This document shows, piece after piece, positions 45,687 through 53,859 of a stretch of DNA of 54,330 bases. The notes beneath the pieces are model-generated. The model ran no database searches. It had not been told where the DNA came from and saw only the letters and a program-made list of their open reading frames with translations. The first letter of the stretch is position 1, and the number at the start of each line of letters is the position of its first letter. The stretch spans positions 1 to 54,330 of the forward strand of contig JAFYNJ010000030.1 of NCBI GenBank assembly GCA_017549805.1, in the 5' to 3' direction. The stretch is from Bacteroidales bacterium (GTDB taxonomy: Bacteria; Bacteroidota; Bacteroidia; Bacteroidales; F082). The position numbers and the translations under genes were made by a program.

Positions 45687-47345
45687 ATGAGGTCTTTGGG
45701 TCGTATTACTTTGGGTATGGCGCTGATAGTCACCCTCCTTTGTTCCTGCCTGCAAAAGTCGTCCGTCTTCAACGAGCAGGCTACGCCGCATCATTTCCAA
45801 GAGTTGCGACAGGCCTCAACCTTGATGGAAACGCATCCCGAACAGGCCTTGCAACTGCTGGAGGAATGTGCCGCGACATCGGATCCTGTTGGCTGGAACG
45901 AGGTTGAACGCCATGAGTATCGTGTGCTGAAGGCAGAAGCGCAGTATAAGACAGGAAGGATTGGCGTTTCCAGCGAACCGCTCAACGCGACGGTGGTATT
46001 CTTCGACAGCCTCGTCCAATGCTTCCCCAAGGATGGCACGCTGCGTTACCTCCTTGCGAAATCCTATTATTATCGAGGGACGCAATACACCGCTGACCGT
46101 CAGGATGTTGATGCGGCTGACTATTTTGTGGCCGCTCTGGAAACAGCTTGGACCGGCCCGAACGCCAAGGATGCTGAACAGACGCGTTTCAAGGGCCTTT
46201 GCCATTACCGCTTGGGTGAGATCCTCTATAACTACAACATCCAAACCTCGGCACTCCAGGCCTTCGACTCGGCTCGGTATTATTTTACCCAGGTGAACGA
46301 CACCATGGGCATCGCCGCCTGCATCCGCAGCGCCGGCGAAGTTTATCTTGCCAACAAGGGTTATGAGTGCGCCCTGGGCAGGTTCAAAGAGGCCAATCGT
46401 CTTTGGAACTTTGGCGATGCTTGGTACGACCACGCCATAGGAGGCCTCTTCTTCGAACGCCAACAGATGGATTCAGCAGCCATTTATCTTGGTCGCTCCT
46501 TTGAGACAGGCGGCCCCTATACCCGTATCGACGCGGCCGCCAAACTGGCCGAGATCTGGCGGGAACGGGGTGACGCTGAGAAAGAGAACTACTATACCCT
46601 TTTCTATGTCCAGAACTCCATCCGCGAGGCAAATCGTTCCTTCGACAAGATGGAGATCGAATTCATCTACGACGGCATCAAGAATGCCGCCGTTCCCCCA
46701 GCGCCCCATTCCACCTTGACCCCACACGTCCTCGTCATCGCTGCCCTGGTGCTTGCCGTGATAGCCCTAATGGCTTTTATCATCATTCGTAATCGCCATC
46801 GCATCTTCCATATTGAGCAGCAACTCTCCGACATTGAGCAAAGCCATCGAAAGGAGACGGAGGGCAAGGACCAGCAGCTCCAGTCCATCGCTCAGGAACT
46901 GGATGCTACCAAACAACAGCTGGAGCGGCGCCAACAGGCACCTTCCATCGATTTTGATTCGGCGCTGGACCGTTACCTGAATGCACCTGTAACCCTCAAG
47001 ATCCTCAAGTCGGTGAAAGGGAAGGACATCATGACCAAGAGTGTCGGCCTCTACCCGAAACTGAAACTGTCGGAGATGGATTTCATTGAGGTGGTCCGTG
47101 CCGCCAACAGCAGCTTCCCCGATTTCTCGTCTCACCTGCTGAAAGATTTCGGCGAACTTTCCACGGGGGATGTGCGCCATTGCTGCCTTGGACTGATGGG
47201 GCTGAACGATGCCGAGATTGCGGTCCTGGAGGGCATCACCTACAGTGGCGCCAACCGGCGCACCAAGCGCATCCTCTCGATCATGGACAATGGTTCCGGC
47301 CTGGAGGAAACAGTGCTGCTCTATCTGAAAAATTTATATAAATAA
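45687..47345 (+). CDS. Membrane-tethered TPR protein with cytoplasmic regulator-like tail
   Basis: 552 residues from ATG 45687. The N-terminus is lipoprotein-like (LIVTLLCSCLQKSS). TPR-type helical repeats span about 35-320, and one transmembrane helix lies near 345-367. A coiled coil (about 370-420, HIEQQLSDIEQSHRK) follows. The C-terminal 130 residues include FGELSTGDVRHCCLGLMGLN and AEIAVLEGITYSGANRRTKR, an arrangement like the HTH tails of Bacteroidetes TPR regulators. An outside sensor domain linked to an inside DNA-binding or partner-binding domain is the likely design. The ligand and targets are unknown. Confidence 0.75.
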   Translation: MRSLGRITLGMALIVTLLCSCLQKSSVFNEQATPHHFQELRQASTLMETHPEQALQLLEECAATSDPVGWNEVERHEYRVLKAEAQYKTGRIGVSSEPLNATVVFFDSLVQCFPKDGTLRYLLAKSYYYRGTQYTADRQDVDAADYFVAALETAWTGPNAKDAEQTRFKGLCHYRLGEILYNYNIQTSALQAFDSARYYFTQVNDTMGIAACIRSAGEVYLANKGYECALGRFKEANRLWNFGDAWYDHAIGGLFFERQQMDSAAIYLGRSFETGGPYTRIDAAAKLAEIWRERGDAEKENYYTLFYVQNSIREANRSFDKMEIEFIYDGIKNAAVPPAPHSTLTPHVLVIAALVLAVIALMAFIIIRNRHRIFHIEQQLSDIEQSHRKETEGKDQQLQSIAQELDATKQQLERRQQAPSIDFDSALDRYLNAPVTLKILKSVKGKDIMTKSVGLYPKLKLSEMDFIEVVRAANSSFPDFSSHLLKDFGELSTGDVRHCCLGLMGLNDAEIAVLEGITYSGANRRTKRILSIMDNGSGLEETVLLYLKNLYK

Positions 47346-47476
47346 TTGATATTCAATATAATATAAAAGATTTGTTGAGTTTAATGAAGAAAGTACAATC
47401 GTTTTTTGATACAAAGGAGTCAAACTATGAATATTTTCGCAGCACAATCACAATTAACCATGAAAAACGTTTAGCC

Positions 47477-48961
47477 ATGAAAAAGACCTTTATGCTATTG
47501 GTGCTGTGTTTGGTGCTCCCATTCACGCTTGCCGCACAAAAAAAGTCCATCCAGTCTTTCCTTTCGTACACGACCTACTGTGTGCCGGGTGACAAACCGT
47601 TTATCGAGAACGCCCTTGCCTTTGACTGCTCCAGTGTAGTCTATAAACAGTTTGAGCCTGGAAAGTTCAAGGCCACGGTGGAAATCCAGACCATCTTTAA
47701 ACAAGGTGAGAAGATTTGCAACTACTCCAAGATCGCCCTCGACAGCCCCATCGTAACAGATACAACGAAAATCGGCGGTGCTTTCATCGATGAACAACGC
47801 TTTGCGCTCGACAATGGAGAATACACGATGGAAATCTCTATCAAGGACCTGAACAACCCCAAGCAAATTCCCTTCAAGGCGGAACAGACGGTTGTGATGG
47901 AGTTCCCTGCCAACCAGCCTGCGGTGTCCGACATCCTGCTGGTGGAAAGCTATCAAAAGGCCAGCAAGCCTTCGGCTTTGACGAAGAGCGGCTACGACCT
48001 GGTGCCTCGCGTTTACGCCTTCTATGCGGCCAATGTCAACAACCTGACTTTCTATACTGAACTGTATAACAGCGACAAGTTTTACAAGGATGGCGGACAG
48101 TACATGCTCAACTACTACATCCAATCCTACGAGTCCACCTTGAAAATGAAGGACTTCAATTTCATCAAGAGGATGGATGTCGGTTCCGTGAACATCTTGT
48201 TGAATACCATCAATATCAAGAACCTGCCTACCGGCAACTATTATTTGGTGGTGGAAATGCGCGACAGAAGCAACAACCTCATGGCTTCCAACAGCGTGTT
48301 CTTCCAACGCTACAATCCTGGATGCGAGGTTGACATGATGGATGTGACATCTACTGGTGTTATCAACACTTTTGCTGCCGACATCAACAACCTCGACACC
48401 CTCCGCGAGTACATCCGTTGCTTGAACCCGCGCTGCTCCGAAGCGGAACGCGATTATGCCAACAACTTGGTGAAAACGGATGATCTGAAGACCATGCAGC
48501 AGTTCCTCTATACCTTCTGGTCAACGCGCGCTCCCCTCAATCCGAAGGATGCCTGGCAGGAATATTACAACCAGGTGAAACGGGTCAACGCTTCCTATTC
48601 AACCAGGACCAAGAAGGGCTACATGAGCGATCGTGGCTATGTGTATCTGAAATATGGCACACCCGACAAAATCTGCGAAGAGCCTTTTGAGCCAGGTGCC
48701 TATCCGTATGAGATCTGGCATTATTACGAAGTGGCCGGCCAGCGCAACAAGCATTGTGTGTTCATGTCGAAGGACATGGTTACCAACGATTATGACTTGA
48801 TTCACTCTGACCTCATCGGTGAAGTCAACAACCCGCGTTGGCAGATGATGATCTATTCCCGCTTCTATGGACCTGACTACACGGGTGATGTCATCGACCA
48901 AACTGAAGCTCCAGGTGCATGGGGTACCCGTGCCGGCGACCTCTATCGGAACCCAAGATAA
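47477..48961 (+). CDS. GWxTD domain-containing protein
   Basis: 494 residues from ATG 47477, where a signal peptide begins (cleavage near TLAAQ); 35 upstream codons lack signal features. The beta-rich N-terminal half is followed at about residues 355-455 by the GWxTD-type domain: FWSTRAPLNPKDAWQEYYNQ, then RTKKGYMSDRGYVYLKYGTP. The family is widespread in Bacteroidetes and related phyla; its function is not known. It ends 14 bp before the acyltransferase gene and probably shares its transcript. Confidence 0.85.
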   Translation: MKKTFMLLVLCLVLPFTLAAQKKSIQSFLSYTTYCVPGDKPFIENALAFDCSSVVYKQFEPGKFKATVEIQTIFKQGEKICNYSKIALDSPIVTDTTKIGGAFIDEQRFALDNGEYTMEISIKDLNNPKQIPFKAEQTVVMEFPANQPAVSDILLVESYQKASKPSALTKSGYDLVPRVYAFYAANVNNLTFYTELYNSDKFYKDGGQYMLNYYIQSYESTLKMKDFNFIKRMDVGSVNILLNTINIKNLPTGNYYLVVEMRDRSNNLMASNSVFFQRYNPGCEVDMMDVTSTGVINTFAADINNLDTLREYIRCLNPRCSEAERDYANNLVKTDDLKTMQQFLYTFWSTRAPLNPKDAWQEYYNQVKRVNASYSTRTKKGYMSDRGYVYLKYGTPDKICEEPFEPGAYPYEIWHYYEVAGQRNKHCVFMSKDMVTNDYDLIHSDLIGEVNNPRWQMMIYSRFYGPDYTGDVIDQTEAPGAWGTRAGDLYRNPR

Positions 48962-48975
48962 TACAGGATTGTTCA

Positions 48976-49863
48976 ATGAAAAGGATAGGATTTTGGTTGG
49001 TCAAGTGTGTGGCGTATTTGATTGCTCTTACGCCCTTCAGCTTGCTGTATCTGAAATCCGATATCTATGCCTTCCTACTGTACCATGTCGTCCGTTACCG
49101 CCGCAAGGTGGTCCGCGACAATTTGGTGAAGTCGTTCCCCGAGAAAACCACCCAGGAAATCAAGAAGATAGAGAAGCAGTTTTATCGCAACTTCTGTGAT
49201 TTGTTTATGGAGACATGTAAGATGATGCGACTCAAGCCCGAAGAAATGTCCCAACATGTCACCTTCGCCAATCCAGAGTTGCTTCAATCGCTTTACCAAA
49301 AGGGCAGGAGCGTGTTTACAGCCATACCGCATTCGGGAAACTGGGAATGGTATGGAAAACTCATGCATAAGGCCTCCAATCATAAAGTATCTGCTATTTA
49401 CAAAAAGTTGAAAAATCCTTATTTCGATGTCTTTATGAAAAAGCTTCGAAAGAATTTTGATCTGGATCGGGAAGAGATGATTGAGGCTTCAACGGCGCTG
49501 AAGAGTTTGGTGCGGCGGAAGGACTTGCTCAATGCCGTCTTGATTGTCTCCGACCAGTCGCCTCGCGGTGTTGCCAGCGACTATTGGACGGACTTCCTGC
49601 ATCGCGACACCTGTTGGTTCTATGGCTTGGAGAAGATGGCCAAACTGTTGGACTACGCCGTGGTGTTTGTGGAGATGAAACGGGAGGGGAGAGGGCGTTA
49701 CAGCGTCACTTTCGACCTGATATGCGAGGATCCGCAAACCATGGAGGAAGGTGCCATCATGGAACAATATGTGCGCCATGTGGAGCGTTTTATCCAGGAT
49801 AATCCCGACAATTGGCTGTGGTCGCATCGTAGATGGAAACATACAAGGCAAGTACAAGCATGA
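48976..49863 (+). CDS. LpxL/HtrB-like lipid A acyltransferase
   Basis: 295 residues from ATG 48976. An N-terminal membrane helix (7-27) anchors the protein. The catalytic HX4E-type motif is IPHSGNWEWYG, and SDQSPRGVASDYWTDFL follows. The family adds secondary acyl chains to lipid A at the inner membrane. The C-terminus DNPDNWLWSHRRWK is also characteristic. It overlaps the next glycosyltransferase gene by 4 bp (ATGA), pointing to a joint envelope-building unit. Confidence 0.92.
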   Translation: MKRIGFWLVKCVAYLIALTPFSLLYLKSDIYAFLLYHVVRYRRKVVRDNLVKSFPEKTTQEIKKIEKQFYRNFCDLFMETCKMMRLKPEEMSQHVTFANPELLQSLYQKGRSVFTAIPHSGNWEWYGKLMHKASNHKVSAIYKKLKNPYFDVFMKKLRKNFDLDREEMIEASTALKSLVRRKDLLNAVLIVSDQSPRGVASDYWTDFLHRDTCWFYGLEKMAKLLDYAVVFVEMKREGRGRYSVTFDLICEDPQTMEEGAIMEQYVRHVERFIQDNPDNWLWSHRRWKHTRQVQA

Positions 49864-50888
49864 AAAAGGTAGCGGTAGTCATATTGAATTATAACGGAAG
49901 GAAGTTCCTTGAACAATTCCTGCCCAACGTCATTGAGAACACCGATGGCGAGCTTGCCGATATTGTGGTTGCCGACAATGCCTCCACCGACGGATCCGTG
50001 GATTTCATGCGGGAGCGTTTTCCTGACATCCGCTTGATTGTCAATGATTTCAACGGTGGTTTTGCCACTGGCTATAACCTCGCATTGAGACAAATTGAAG
50101 CCGAGTATTTCGTCCTATTGAATTCCGATATCGAGGTGACGCCGCATTGGATTGAGCCGGTGATCGAGCTGATGGATTCCGATCCGAAGATTGCCGCCTG
50201 TCAGCCCAAAATCTTGTCTTATTTTGAGAAAGACAAATTCGAATATGCCGGTGCTGCAGGTGGGTTTATTGACAAATACGGCTATCCTTTCTGTCGCGGC
50301 CGTCTTTTCCAGCACTTGGAGGAGGACCATGGCCAATATGACGAGGCGATGGAGGTGTTCTGGGCCACGGGCGCGTGCATGTTTGTCCGTGCCGACCTGT
50401 ACCTGCAGAAGGACGGTCTCGACGACTCGTTCTTTGCCCACATGGAGGAAATCGACTTCTGCTGGAGGATGAAGAACTTAGGCTATAAGATATATTGCTG
50501 CCCGCAGTCGAGGATCTATCATATCGGCGGTGGCACCTTGCCCAAAAGTTCGTCGCGCAAGACCTACCTGAATTTCAGGAACAATCTTTCGCTGCTTTAC
50601 AAGAACCTGCCATCCAACCGAGTCTTCTGGACCATTGCCTACCGCATTTTCCTTGATTGGGTAGCGGCGTTCAAGTTCCTTTGCAGTGGCGGTCTCAAGG
50701 ATTTCTGGGCGGTCATCAGGGCGCATTTTGCCTTCTACAGGCGCATCCCTTCGCTGCGCAAGAAACGCGGAGAAATCTTGATCCGTCAGGTGGGACAGAT
50801 GTACCAGCGCAACATCGTATTCGAAAACTTCCTGAGAGGAAAGAAAACCTTTGTCGAGTTAGATCCCGAGCAATTCACGCACGCCTAA
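49860..50888 (+). CDS. Glycosyltransferase family 2
   Basis: 342 residues from ATG 49860. GT-A fold with VAVVILNYNGRKFLEQFLP, ADIVVADNASTDGS, the nucleotide-sugar motif VLLNSDIEV and an acceptor-side ED-type motif HMEEIDFCWRM. The pattern matches rhamnosyltransferase-like enzymes that add sugars to surface polysaccharides. Helical segments near 265-290 may touch the membrane. It is coupled to the acyltransferase. Its end overlaps convergent aroQ by 30 bp. Confidence 0.92.
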   Translation: MKKVAVVILNYNGRKFLEQFLPNVIENTDGELADIVVADNASTDGSVDFMRERFPDIRLIVNDFNGGFATGYNLALRQIEAEYFVLLNSDIEVTPHWIEPVIELMDSDPKIAACQPKILSYFEKDKFEYAGAAGGFIDKYGYPFCRGRLFQHLEEDHGQYDEAMEVFWATGACMFVRADLYLQKDGLDDSFFAHMEEIDFCWRMKNLGYKIYCCPQSRIYHIGGGTLPKSSSRKTYLNFRNNLSLLYKNLPSNRVFWTIAYRIFLDWVAAFKFLCSGGLKDFWAVIRAHFAFYRRIPSLRKKRGEILIRQVGQMYQRNIVFENFLRGKKTFVELDPEQFTHA

Positions 50889-51281
50889 GGCATAGCCTTC
50901 CAGACCTTTACCGGTAATGCACTTCACGCAGGCTTCTGCGGTATAAGAATGGCGCCGGTAGGGTTCCCGTTGGTTGATGTCGGAGATGTGGACCTCCACA
51001 ACGGGAATGTCGATGGCACGAATGCAGTCGGCGATGGCGATGGAGGTGTGTGCGTAGGCTCCCGGATTCATGACTACGCCGTCGTATTGGCTGTCAGCCT
51101 CTTGGAGCTTGTCAATCAGGTAGCCTTCGTGGTTCGACTGGTAATAATCCAGTTGAATTTCTGGGAATTCAGCAGTCAAGTCCTTGAAGAAGGACTCAAA
51201 AGAGATGTTGCCATAGATTTCGGGCTCGCGTTGGCCGAGCAGGTTCAGATTCGGGCCGTTTATGATCAAGATTTTTTTCAT
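50859..51281 (-). CDS. aroQ: 3-dehydroquinate dehydratase, type II
   Basis: 140 residues from ATG 51281; a longer frame from 51377 crosses the promoter. The type II pattern is complete: INGPNLNLLGQREPEIYG (catalytic Tyr near residue 23), YQSNHEGYLIDKLQ, MNPGAYAHTSIAI (Asn/His) and VEVHISDINQREPYRRHS. It dehydrates 3-dehydroquinate to 3-dehydroshikimate in the shikimate pathway. Length is typical. TACTTTTGC (51293-51285) lies three bases before the ATG, so the mRNA is probably leaderless. Confidence 0.95.
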   Translation of the reverse strand: MKKILIINGPNLNLLGQREPEIYGNISFESFFKDLTAEFPEIQLDYYQSNHEGYLIDKLQEADSQYDGVVMNPGAYAHTSIAIADCIRAIDIPVVEVHISDINQREPYRRHSYTAEACVKCITGKGLEGYALGVRELLGI

Positions 51282-51284
51282 GTT

Positions 51285-51315
51285 GCAAAAGTAACGATTT
51301 AATTTCTTATATTTG
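51285..51315. promoter_or_regulatory. Divergent -7 boxes for aroQ and the aldo/keto reductase
   Basis: Minus-strand TACTTTTGC at 51293-51285 and plus-strand TATATTTG at 51308-51315 both match TAnnTTTG and face away from each other. Confidence 0.55.
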
Positions 51316-51333
51316 TAGCAAATATATAAAGTT

Positions 51334-52353
51334 ATGAAAAGAATAGCCATTGGGAATACTGGATTGAAGGTGAACAAGAATGGATTTGGTGCCTTGCCTA
51401 TCCAGCGTGTCAGTATGAAAGAAGCAGTTTATCTGCTTCAAAAGGCCTACGACAACGGCATTGACTTCTATGACACGGCGCGCTTTTATACCGACAGTGA
51501 GGAAAAAATCGGAGAAGCCTTGTCTTCATGCCGTGACAAGATCGTGATTGCTTCCAAAACGGGCGCTTCGACGGTGGAGGATTTCTGGAAAGACCTTCAT
51601 ACTACACTGACCAATCTTAAAACGGACTATCTCGACATTTATCAATTCCACAATCCGCCCTATTGCCCGAAACCAGGCGACAAGGTGGGCTTGTACGATG
51701 CCATCAAGGTGGCACAGCGACAAGGCAAGGTGCGTTTTATCGGCATCAGTAACCATCGACAGTCTGTGGCAATGGAAGCCATTGAGAAAGGCTTTTACGA
51801 CACCTTGCAGTATCCTTTTTCCTACCTCTCGTCGGATGACGATGCTGCCATTGTGGAGGCTGCCCGCAAAAAGGGAATGGGATTCATCTGCATGAAGGCC
51901 TTGGCGGGTGGCTTGATCACGGATTCAGCCTTGGCCTACGCCTTTTTGGACCAATACGACCATGCGCTACCCATTTGGGGCATCCAACGCGAGTCGGAAC
52001 TCGACGAGTTCATCTCCTACCAGACGGTAACGCCCGTTATGTCGCCTTCAAAGTGGCGTAAGGTAGAGGAGGAGCGCAAAAGCCTCTCAGGCGATTTTTG
52101 CCGTGGCTGTGGCTACTGCATGCCTTGCTCGGTGGGCATACAGATCAACGACTGCAACCGCATGAGCCTCTTTTTGCGCCGTGCCCCGCTGAGCGTGTAC
52201 CTCACCGAGGAATGGGCCGAGAAGATGAAGCTGATCGAGGATTGCGTGCATTGCGACCTTTGCAAGAGCAAATGCCCATACAACCTCGATATCCCGAATC
52301 TTCTGCGAAGAAATTATGAAGATTTCCAAACATTTTGGAACAATAAGAAATAA
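51334..52353 (+). CDS. Aldo/keto reductase with 4Fe-4S domain
   Basis: 339 residues. TIM-barrel AKR domain (1-255) with the active-site Tyr region DFYDTARFY, the Lys region IASKTG, and LDIYQFHNP. A C-terminal ferredoxin-like part has CRGCGYCMPC and CVHCDLCKSKCP, enough for two iron-sulfur clusters. Such fusions are common in anaerobes and are thought to couple carbonyl or ene reduction to iron-sulfur electron flow; the substrate is unknown. It precedes, but probably does not share, the riboswitch-controlled unit. Confidence 0.92.
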   Translation: MKRIAIGNTGLKVNKNGFGALPIQRVSMKEAVYLLQKAYDNGIDFYDTARFYTDSEEKIGEALSSCRDKIVIASKTGASTVEDFWKDLHTTLTNLKTDYLDIYQFHNPPYCPKPGDKVGLYDAIKVAQRQGKVRFIGISNHRQSVAMEAIEKGFYDTLQYPFSYLSSDDDAAIVEAARKKGMGFICMKALAGGLITDSALAYAFLDQYDHALPIWGIQRESELDEFISYQTVTPVMSPSKWRKVEEERKSLSGDFCRGCGYCMPCSVGIQINDCNRMSLFLRRAPLSVYLTEEWAEKMKLIEDCVHCDLCKSKCPYNLDIPNLLRRNYEDFQTFWNNKK

Positions 52354-52359
52354 TTTTCT

Positions 52360-52368
52360 TACCTTTGC
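52360..52368 (+). promoter_or_regulatory. -7 box of the riboswitch transcript
   Basis: TACCTTTGC just upstream of the riboswitch gives a transcript start near 52374. Confidence 0.6.
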
Positions 52369-52377
52369 GAGCGATAT

Positions 52378-52575
52378 GTGGTGTCCGTAAGGACTCAATA
52401 GGGAATCGGGTGTGAATCCCGGACAGTTCCCGCTGCTGTGTCGGTTGGACGCTTGCCACTAAGCCACTGTCGGACCCTCCGTCCGATGGGAAGGCGGCAA
52501 GAAAAGACCCAAGTCAGAAGACCTGCCTCGTATCGTTGAAAACAAGGCTTTCGGGATAAGAGCTGGCTTCATTTA
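52378..52575 (+). ncRNA. Cobalamin (AdoCbl-type) riboswitch
   Basis: The conserved core is plain: GGGAATCGGGTGTGAATCCC (52401-52420), GGACAGTTCCCGCTGCTGTG (B12 box region, 52421-52440), GCCACT (52455-52460), AAGGCGGCAA (52491-52500) and AGTCAGAAGACCTGCC (about 52512-52527). A following AAGGCTT...AGCTGGCTT segment (about 52543-52569) may form the expression platform. Cobalamin binding usually shuts off the downstream genes in Bacteroidetes. It controls the genes at 52642 and 53856. Confidence 0.93.
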
Positions 52576-52641
52576 TTATAGGTACCCAACCCCTGTCCTT
52601 GAGAGTTTTGAAGGAATTGGAATTATTAACCTTTAAAACTT

Positions 52642-53859
52642 ATGCGTATGCGTATTAAAAACTTTACCCTTTTATTCCTTATGGGAATCTTCGGTCTGTT
52701 CACGACCAACCTCTTTGCCCAACAAGATGCCACTATCGATCCTTCCGAAATCAAGTATTGGATTGGCGAAGGTCAAAGCCAATTGGTGTTCATCGTAAAC
52801 TGGGCGGAACCTGACACGGCATTGGCATGGGGCTACCGTTTCGATGGTGAAAATGTCGTTTTGAAAACCATCATGGACGACATCGCAGCAGCGGATTACC
52901 GTTTCAGCTATGAATCAAGCGGCAGTATGCTCAACGATTTGCATTTCGATAACGGAGTTCTCAACTTGAGCTTGGTGCAACAAGGATGGCTTACCTATTT
53001 GATTAATGGCAATTCCACATGGGATTTATTTGATGAAGCTTTAGTTGGCAATGGTGAATATGTTAAAATAGGCGATACCCATTGCGGCACCATGGTGGAT
53101 CCTGACAACTGGATCTATGTCTATGAAAAGGAAGTCGCCCCTGTTTACGCTCTTGGTGAAGAAGCCACGATCGATCCCTCGGAAATCCTTTATTGGATTG
53201 GCGAAGGCGAGAATGAAGTGGTCTTTTCCGTCAACTTTGCCGATCCTGAGGATGTGTGCTATGCCTGGGGTTACCGCTTCTCTGCTGAAAGTGTCACAAT
53301 CAAAGATATGATGGAAGCTATCGCTGAGGTTGACCAACGCTTTGCTTTTAATGACGAACCGTCAGCCTGGGGTGGCTATATGCTTACCGACCTCTCCTTC
53401 AACTATGGTGGGAACCAATATGTCCTTCAAGGCTATAACGCCATGTACAACCTGAACGGTGCTGTGTCATGGCTTACTTTCGACGAGCAAACTGTTATTA
53501 ATGGAGATTTCGTGAAGTGGGGTGACTATACCATTGCTACCGAGATTGCTCCATGGACCTATGTCTGGGAAACTCCAGTGCAGCCCGTTGTTAATAATAC
53601 CAATATCAACGAGAATCAAATGACGCTCTCTCTCTATCCAAATCCTGCTACATCCTACACCATGCTGAACCTTGAAGGCATGAACGAGGATGCTGTGGTG
53701 ACTGTGGTCGATCTTCAAGGCAGGGTGCTCAGCACTTTCGCCGTGCAGCAGGCCAATGAGCCCATCCGTATTGAGACTGCGGGCTATCAAGCCGGTGTTT
53801 ATTTTGTGACAGTTAGCAATGCAACTGGCCGTCAGACGGTGAAGCTCTTTGTGCAATGA
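52642..53859 (+). CDS. B12-riboswitch-controlled secreted protein, two-repeat, T9SS cargo
   Basis: 405 residues with a signal peptide (1-28). Two homologous domains of about 140 residues (about 30-170 and 175-315) each begin ATIDPSEI-x-YWIGEG. Both continue with AWGYRF, a helix (KTIMDDIAAADYRF / KDMMEAIAEVDQRF), ML-x-DL-x-F, a -x-NG- turn, NG-[ED]-[YF]-VK-[IW]-GD, and W-x-YV. A T9SS sorting domain follows (LYPNPATSYTMLNLEG ... KLFVQ). Control by the cobalamin riboswitch implies a role in B12 capture. The layout recalls the DUF4430/transcobalamin beta domain only weakly, so B12 binding is a hypothesis. Confidence 0.8.
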   Translation: MRMRIKNFTLLFLMGIFGLFTTNLFAQQDATIDPSEIKYWIGEGQSQLVFIVNWAEPDTALAWGYRFDGENVVLKTIMDDIAAADYRFSYESSGSMLNDLHFDNGVLNLSLVQQGWLTYLINGNSTWDLFDEALVGNGEYVKIGDTHCGTMVDPDNWIYVYEKEVAPVYALGEEATIDPSEILYWIGEGENEVVFSVNFADPEDVCYAWGYRFSAESVTIKDMMEAIAEVDQRFAFNDEPSAWGGYMLTDLSFNYGGNQYVLQGYNAMYNLNGAVSWLTFDEQTVINGDFVKWGDYTIATEIAPWTYVWETPVQPVVNNTNINENQMTLSLYPNPATSYTMLNLEGMNEDAVVTVVDLQGRVLSTFAVQQANEPIRIETAGYQAGVYFVTVSNATGRQTVKLFVQ

